Assembly (NCBI GenBank): GCA_964035575.1
Contig: OZ037849.1
Span: 372,001-436,000, forward strand
From: Rhynchopus sp. YZ270_cl-10
Lineage: Eukaryota > Euglenozoa > Diplonemea > Diplonemida > Diplonemidae
Reading direction: 5' to 3'
Length of the DNA stretch: 64,000 bases
Numbering within the stretch: the first letter of the stretch is position 1; each line of letters starts with the position of its first letter. The notes below the pieces were generated by a model, which worked only from the letters and a program-made list of their open reading frames with translations, ran no database searches and had not been told where the DNA came from. Positions 57,554 through 64,000 of this stretch are shown in pieces. Both the position numbers and the translations under genes were made by a program.

Positions 57554-59990
57554 CTAGAGCACTCTTAGGTCGTCTTCAGATGTGCTCCAGAGGAGGTCCT
57601 TCTGCATCTGCTGTGGTGTAGTAGTTGCAGCCGGTGATGGGCTCGCCCCTTCTGTGCAGTGCTTCCTGAGAGTTGAGGTCTGTTCCCACAGCGCTGGTTC
57701 CCACATCACCAATGCGTACGTCAAGGTAGGGGTGTACACCTGCCTCAGCATGTGCGCATCACACCCCAGTCCCTCCCTGCCATGAGTTGCATCAGTGAAA
57801 GCTTCAAAGACTTGGTGCCATTGTGAGTTCGTCAGACAACTCTACCCCCTCGTATCCACCGAACCCAAGGTCGGGGAGGTGTTCCTCTAGCAGTGCGAGG
57901 ACCTTCTGCATCGCCTCTGGTGCTTCCTGCAGTGAGCACTCCGTACACATGATGGCCAGGTCGGCAGCAAAGATGCAGAAGTGAGCGGGTGTTCCTTCCA
58001 GGATCTCTGCCACCTCCGCCATTGCCCGGTTGAACAGCAGCGGTGAGAAGTATTATGTACTGTGCCCTGTTGCACGCCTTCGCAGCTCGCACACCTCGCT
58101 CCGCATCCCCTCTATATTGCCCTTGCTGTTCTGTGCTGCAGGCAGTCTGTGAGCCACGTAAAGCGTCCTGAGAGGTACCTCTCCAGGTTCGTTCCCGCTT
58201 GCCTCTGTCGTAGGCCTGGTCAATCAGCGTCAGAATGACGCGGACTTCTTTCTTCGCTGCAGAGTCCTTCGTCAGCTGTGTGATGTAGGCTAAGGTCCAC
58301 CGCAGAGCGGTGTCGTCTGAAACCTGTTTGTTTGGGATACAGTCTATGCCGCTTGTTGGGTTCTTCCACTAGCTGGAGTCTGTTTGCCAGTCAGTACCCG
58401 CTCCATCACCTTGCTCACGGTACTCATCAGAGCTGTCGGGCGGTAGGATCCGAGCTCTTCCTCCGGCTTCCCCTGTTCGTGGGGGAAAGTATTGCCGTTA
58501 TCCACTCCTGTCCCTGCTCCCATGACAGGTTCAGGAGTCCTTCTTTTGCGGTGGGCCCAAGGTGCATCAGCATCTCGTTTGTACAGCCCATCCACTCCAG
58601 GTGACTTCCCCGTCTCCAGTCGTTCAGTGCAGCGTGAGGGGCGACTCGCTTCCCGCAGTCATCTGCTGCTCCGTGTCTATGAGGCCTGCGCGTCACCCAC
58701 CTCATTGTGCTGCCTCAGTGCATGCCTCAGTGCATGCCTTCTCTGTGCTTGCGGACAGTCCCTTCTACTGTGAGCGGGTACGTCTGCCTTGACCGTCCCG
58801 CCCCGCTCCTCACAAAACAGACCCTGGACTGTACCTCTCGCGCAGTTCCTCGCCTCGAGATATGTGCATGTGCACAGGCACAGCCACCACCAACCCACCA
58901 GGCTGCGAAAGTGCAAAAATTATTGTGGGACCGGGAAAAATGAGGTTCAAATGCTGGGTACCGCACACACACATGTCGCTGCTGTGTGTCTCCAGCAGTC
59001 GTTAGTGTATGCCTGAGTCGGGAGCAACCTGTTTGCCGTCCCCATCCGCTTTGGAATCCCGAACCGTTAGAGTCGATCCCTCTGAAGAGGAACCTACCCC
59101 TGTCCGGTTATGGTATCTGAGTTTCTGCAGCAACGCCTTTATCCCGTCGCAAGCGGGACACAAGGGGACGAAGCGCGCACCTCTCGTTGGAGGCTTTCTC
59201 ACGCCCCGTCAGCGTCGACCAGCACGACAGACAGTGGCCGAGCTTTTCACCCTCTTTCAGCCCACGGCGACGACCCGAAGTTCATTTCCCCATGGCTTGT
59301 CGTCGTAGCCTATGATGACCTGGCGCATAAGGCCAGTATATCGTCCCCTTCCGTTTTGAGGCAAATAACTGAAGTCCATCTGCAAAAACCAGTGGATCTC
59401 TTCTGCAGTGGAGGTAGATGCCTTCGTACTTAACCCCCGTGGAGGCGTGCTTGTTGTCTAGCACCGTGGGGAGGTGGTCGAGGTTGGGGGTTCTCGTGGT
59501 GTCCATGTGGGGTGGCCCAGTGAGCCGTCTTGTCAACGAAAAGACCGCATGCGGCGACGTGTTCAGGATATGTGTTGCCGCCTTGCCGTTCCAGCATTGC
59601 ACGTTGCTCTCCACTGTCCAGTCGTTGAGTGTCGATGCAGCGTTTGGTAGGAAGGGTTTTCACCTCACTCCACGTCCTGTGATGCGCGTTGATGTCCCCC
59701 GCGATCGTGGCAGTCCTCCCTGTTGGGAAGTTGTGCGTTGTGAAGTCGTTAGCCTTGTATCCCCCTTCTGCAGCCCACTGCGTTCGAGTGGTGCATTCGC
59801 GAACGGCACACCCTGCACGATGACGTCCAACCTTGCTGTGGTCTTGCACGCTTCGCAATGGCCGTTCGTTGCGTAGCACTGCTCCTTCTCTACCAGTGTT
59901 GTGCTTCCACCCCATGCGTCACGCTGCATTTTGTAGTCGGGGTTGAAGCAAACAAGAACAAAACCTGACCAGTACCTACTGTTCATCAGT
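57554..59990 (-). mobile_element. Decayed LINE (non-LTR retrotransposon), minus strand
   Basis: Reading leftward from 59,990, an endonuclease-like region (59,915-59,280) contains GDINAHHRTW and later LDHLPTVLD, both typical of APE-type LINE endonucleases. A reverse transcriptase region (about 58,600-57,800) has SYRPTALMSTVSKVMERVL, then QTGFRRHRSAVD and SPLLFN. The catalytic box reads FAADLA (57,960-57,971), where FADDLA is expected. The parts lie in different frames with many stops, so it is inactive. TLTYALVMW near 57,700 fits the usual post-RT segment. Jockey/I-like architecture is likely; the clade is not certain. Confidence 0.85.
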
Positions 59991-60036
59991 ACTTACTCCC
60001 GGCTACATATTTCGTTGGTCACGTAATATCACCCGG

Positions 60037-61310
60037 GTGGTCCATATCACGTTGGTGATCGAGACGAACGGTGTGTGGCCACAAGCGTTGTTGACCGCTC
60101 CTGCCAAAGGCGAAGACCAGGGGAGGCTGAAGCTGCGACCTGTGGCCAGTGCGGTGTACCGGCTATGGGCCTGCGCACGCCTGCATGCCGTCCAGCAGAG
60201 GCAGGAGCAATGGGCACACCCGTCGCAGCATGGCTTCCGCGCAAGGCACAGCACGAACGACGTCCTGTATGCCATCCTCACACAGATGGAGGACGCTCTG
60301 CTCGGTGGCGAGCCGCTGCACGGCCTGGCATTAGACTTTGCGAAGTGCTTTGACCGCACCGCAGGCCTCGCCTTGGATCTTGTTGAGGATGGGCTTCACT
60401 CTAGGATCATGACACCTCTGCGATGTACGCCAAGCTGAGGAGGGTCAAGCTGCCCTCTGGCGTTGGGGAGGCGTAATGGGATGCAGGGGTGCCCCCTCTC
60501 TGTGGTGCTCATCAACACCCTGATGTCGGTCCTGACACACTGCATGTTTGCTGATGACGCGTACCTTCTGTCTCGCCATAGTGAAGCGTTCGGTGGGGGC
60601 GTGTCTGCTGCGAGTGGAGGACTTCTGCCGTATCACAGGCATGCGCCTCAACATGGCGAAGACCTTTGCCTTCTCATCGCTGAACAACCACAAATGCAAG
60701 CTGAAGTCTGAGGACAACCACGTGTTCCAGACAACTGAGTCGCTCCGCTCGCTCGGTGTGATGCTGTACGCTCCCTGCGGAGGAAGGGGTGATACAACGC
60801 TGCGGTGCACCAGTCAGCCATGAGGGCATGAGGACAGCGCTCTCACGTTTGGGTGCGACACAGCTCTCCTTCTAGAAGGTGTCTATCACCACATCTGCCA
60901 TCCTCCCTTTAGTGTTGTACGAGTCCGCCTTCAACATGCCCCCTCAGTCAGTGATGAATGACCTATCGACGGCGGTGGCGATGTGCTGCTGGCTCCGCTT
61001 ACCTCACTCGTTCAGTGGATGCGTTGCTCACACTCTGCCTGAAGGGCATAGGGCGCACCCCCTCTCGAGCGCAATATGCAGGACGTTCCGCACACGCCAC
61101 TAGTGTGGAACACAACGCCTTCCGCCAGAGGTGCATACACATCAGAGAGGTACGAGACCCTGGCCGCAAGGGGTACACCTATGCATGCAGTTGGTCCAGT
61201 GGGTACTGTCCTCGCTCCCCGCAGATGTGGCGTGAGTTGGGACCCAGAGATGAAGGCAGTGACGTCTACGTCTGCAACCGCGAAGACTACCTTTCATAGA
61301 CAGACAAGGA
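60037..61310 (+). mobile_element. Decayed, 5'-truncated LINE reverse transcriptase, plus strand
   Basis: The RT blocks appear in order: LRPVASAVYRLWACARL (about 60,130-60,180), QHGFRARHSTNDVLYAI, the motif A box LALDFAKCFDR (60,325-60,357), MQGCPLSVVLINTL (60,481-60,522) and FADDAYLLS (60,547-60,573). A stop separates motif A from motif B, and a frame change follows the FADD box. GMRLNMAKTFAF continues the RT in another frame. No endonuclease is seen, as expected for 5' truncation. It differs from the minus-strand LINE, so two lineages are represented. How far it runs past 61,310 is unclear. Confidence 0.85.
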
Positions 61311-62508
61311 TGAGAGGGTCATGGGGTGCGAGCTCTGGCACGTACGGCGGTCTGGGATGACCTGCAGAGTAGGTTCCTTCATTGGTGCCGAAAGCGTCTT
61401 CGCGTAGACCATGCGCACACGGGTCGACCATCGATGTTACTGTGAACAAACCAGCGTGCCCAATGCAGGCGTAAGCCTTGAATGGTAAAGCATGGAATAA
61501 CAAGGGATCGATTCTCTCAGATCACTTTGTTGGTTTACTGCCTGGGAAGGAGTGATTTGGACTGTGGCATCGACACCCGGCCGCCAATGCTCTGTGGAAC
61601 ACTCTACAGTTCAGCGACCCCCTCAAGGCTTTCCTGCTGCGCATCCTCTTCTGCCATCAAGCAGGTGGACTTCAGCGACAAATGCCCCGTACAGGTTACA
61701 TCCTACACGTGGTTTCACGTCACCACGCTGTGCATAGCGCACACACCGGCGTTCATTTGCCTGCATGCGTCGGCCATCAACCTAGCGAGGGGCTACCCAT
61801 CTGCTTTATGTTGCACGGCATTGTGCCCTCCAGCATGAGCAAGACGGCGGTGAAGGTGGTGCAGTCTCTTCTCCTCGATGTCGTCAACACGATCGACACG
61901 ACCCTCTCATGTCCAACGGAGGTGACCCTGCCGTGCATCCTTGGGATCTCACATTTGCTGCCTCTAAACGGGATACCCCTTTCTGCGCTTATCTGACCAA
62001 GCTACAGCCAACTTTTTCCTCCAGCTATAAGGACACGTTCACACCAAAAGATTTTCTGTGGTGGGTGTCGACACTCGAGTGGAGCAACGAGCCTCGTGTC
62101 GTGTGTCAAGCTTGCGGTCGACTTTGAATTACACACAATGGTCTTCCTCTCCAAGCAGACCTCTAATATCCGCGAGCGTGGGCGGGTCATGCAAAGGCTC
62201 ATCGTCAAGGCTAACATGCGAGCTTTAACGGCGAAACTCCCTGGTGAAATTCCCTGGTGTGAAAAGGGATTGCGTGCACCCCCTCCGTTCCGGCGCCCCT
62301 GCTCTCATTTACAGACGCACTGTGTTGTGTTTCAAGATACGTTTTTTTTTTGTGAGTCTTTAAATCATGCTATCACCCCTTCCCAGTCAGGATGGGGAAG
62401 TGACTGTGTACCTGTTTACAGTTTCCCTGACGGCAACTCCCATGTACAATACTCCGGGGTATGCGAACTGAGCGTGCCTTTAACACTTTGCTATTGACGA
62501 GGAGATGT

Positions 62509-62570
62509 TCTGTGTGTGGTGGTGTTTCCAATCAGATTTGGGGTAATCCCTTCGTGCGGAATATGGTCCA
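62509..62570 (+). repeat. Dispersed repeat Q, diverged copy 3
   Basis: TTTGGGGTAATCCCTTCGTG, then CGGAATATGGTCC. Confidence 0.5.
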
Positions 62571-62635
62571 AACCATACAGTCTCTGTGTCGGTGTGGATG
62601 CATGCTGTTCACGATGCGAGATGTGTTGCGCTGTG

Positions 62636-62680
62636 GTGGATGCCTTGTGAGGGTAATTCTTGCGCAGAACATAACCCTTT
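62636..62680 (+). repeat. Dispersed repeat Q, copy 4
   Basis: GAGGGTAATTCTTGCGCAGA, then ACATAACCCTTTGTG. The core is identical to copy 1. Confidence 0.6.
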
Positions 62681-63389
62681 GTGCTGTGGTGCTGTGGGGT
62701 GGATGGGGACGTACGGACATCCGATGTGTACCACCACCGACAGCACAATGCGGCACATCACTGCTGGCGTGACTCCACCAGAGAGAGAGGTGCTGGCGAC
62801 CAGGGGGCAGATGCTCTCGACACGGTGTATTGAGGGAGGCTCGCGTAGGTGCCGGTTACCAGGGAGGGTAGGGGGCGATGCGTGTTGCGGTGAGCGTCGG
62901 GTTGTGAGAGACAGAAGGGAGGTGTTGTGAGTGTGGGGGGTTTGGGTGTTTGGCGCTTCCCTCCGTCGTTTGTGGTGATGATGGGAGGGGAAGCGTGTGT
63001 CCGGCCGTGGGGTGCTTTCGTGCATTTGTCTGGCACCTCAGCTTGTCTGTGGTTGCAGCACGAGAGCACCTTTGGCGTTCTTCCTTGTGGGGTAGGTGGA
63101 GACAGCGTGGATGCTGCGGGTTTCTTGTGCAGAAGAGCGTAGGTAACGGTGTGTGAGAGGGGCAGGGGGAAGGTGGGTTTGCTTTCGTGAGGAGGGAACG
63201 TCTGTGAAGGGCGCTGGTTCAGGGAGAAGGGGGTAGAGGAGGGATCTGAAGTCGGGGGTGGGTAGGGGCGAGGGGCCGTTCTCCCGACAGGTTTTTTTGT
63301 TTTGTTTTTTTTTTTGTGGCAAGGTTCTTGAAAACGACCTCAGGCTTGTCCTCCACACTGCACCACCACCCACAGAGTACAACAAACAC

Positions 63390-63482
63390 ATGGAGCTGAA
63401 CATCAAGGGTTTCGACACGAATCAGCACACAGTCGAGGTGGGTGCACCTTGCCTGGGTATCTCCATGCGGGAAGATACGTAA
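63390..63482 (+). pseudogene. Possible duplicate first exon of the ubiquitin-like gene
   Basis: ATG 63,390 opens MELNIKGFDTNQHTVEV, which resembles the first 17 residues of the gene 192 bp downstream (MDITGHFESASCVIEV). A GTGGGT follows that could be a splice donor; otherwise the frame closes at 63,482. It may be a broken tandem copy, an alternative first exon, or coincidence. Confidence 0.3.
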
Positions 63483-63581
63483 AGATAGATGTACACAGCT
63501 CGTTTCCTTCACAAACACCACCCCACCCATCTTCTACCTGCCCTCCCCACACCCCACAGAACAGAGTTACTCCCCCTGAAC

Positions 63582-64000
63582 ATGGACATCACAGGACACT
63601 TCGAATCTGCAAGCTGTGTGATAGAAGTGGACGGGAGCGCCACCCTTGCAGAGGTGAAGGGGAAGCTTGTTGCGGAGCTTGGCGTGCCACGTGTTCGGCA
63701 TGTTGGTGTGCGGATGAAAGGCGGTGGCGACATCGGCAACGACGACTTGCGCATCTGCGACACGGAGATGGATGAGGGATGTGCCGTTGAGCTGTACTGC
63801 ACTGGAGCCAACATCACTCCTGGGGTGATACCACGTTTGGACAACGCATTCTCGCTCACACTTTCACCGTGTGACAGGTACCTTGCAGTGATGGATCGCG
63901 CGAATGGTGTGTCCATCTTCGACACGGAAACACATGAGTGTCTGTGCCACTTCCCTTGCGACCGTGCTTGCAACCCATCCTTCTCTCCTTGCAGTGAGTG
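63582..64000 (+). CDS. Ubiquitin-like plus beta-propeller protein, 3' end outside window
   Basis: Only 139 codons are seen. Residues 1 to about 72 look like a ubiquitin-like beta-grasp fold: CVIEVDGSATLAEVKGKLV, then GVRMKGGGDIGNDDLRICDT, then GCAVELYC. From about residue 88 a WD/beta-propeller-type repeat begins: LSPCDRYLAVMDRANGVSIF, DTETHECLCHF, and the start of a second blade. A ubiquitin-like domain before a propeller suggests a role in ubiquitin or scaffold pathways, but no orthologue is named. The ATG is the first in the frame. Near the window end, CCTTGCAG followed by TGAGTG could contain a splice site. Confidence 0.6.
   Translation, partial: MDITGHFESASCVIEVDGSATLAEVKGKLVAELGVPRVRHVGVRMKGGGDIGNDDLRICDTEMDEGCAVELYCTGANITPGVIPRLDNAFSLTLSPCDRYLAVMDRANGVSIFDTETHECLCHFPCDRACNPSFSPCSE

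Larger units (their letters stand above)
61311..63581. other. Degenerate coding-like and GT-rich spacer
   Basis: Between 61,480 and 62,250 several short plus-strand frames look protein-like (for example SKTAVKVVQSLLLDVVNTID and KDFLWWVSTLEWSNEP) but change frame and match no family I can name. They may be LINE remains or another decayed element. From 62,500 the sequence is GT-rich with two Q-like copies. No intact gene until 63,582. Confidence 0.5.

Overview
The window looks like nuclear DNA of a unicellular eukaryote. It carries spliced protein genes, a SNAP-25-type SNARE, a Rab geranylgeranyltransferase subunit, a lysosomal-type thioesterase family, a cAMP-receptor-like GPCR, protist-style membrane adenylyl cyclases, a PPR protein and non-LTR retrotransposon debris. 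Four introns could be placed by frame: donors GTATGC (twice), GTATGG and GTGTGT, acceptors CACAG or TACAG. I cannot assign the species. Several stop codons sit inside AGTRAA-like or TAAA strings, as in some metamonads, but this is only a hint.

Layout: (1) 1-12,320, a 14-bp CpG-rich satellite of roughly 880 units with higher-order structure, still running at the left edge of the window. (2) 12,814-27,036, a gene-rich block on the + strand: PlsC-like acyltransferase, PPR protein, seven-TM receptor, three-exon coiled-coil protein and two tandem adenylyl cyclases (the first 5'-truncated). (3) 27,037-33,852, a gene desert full of short dispersed repeats and foldback elements. (4) 33,853-41,122, four tandem palmitoyl-protein thioesterase genes with mosaic sequence. 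(5) 42,225-53,995, SNAP-25-like SNARE, a three-exon Cys-cluster protein, RecQ helicase and RabGGTase alpha, separated by repeat-rich spacers. (6) 53,996-63,581, a second desert with GT-rich repeats, a cyclase gene fragment and decayed LINEs in head-to-head orientation. (7) 63,582-end, the start of a ubiquitin-like/beta-propeller protein.

Functional themes are inferred only: cAMP signalling (a cAMP-receptor-like GPCR near two cyclases) and membrane traffic or lipid turnover (SNARE, RabGGTase, depalmitoylating enzymes, acyltransferase). All recognised genes lie on the + strand, and nothing shows operon-like coupling.

The most novel material is the set of short dispersed repeat families (named A to Q here). 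Several keep a hairpin while the stem sequence changes between copies, which suggests structured RNA. Some end in A-runs like SINEs, and others are terminal-inverted-repeat foldbacks.
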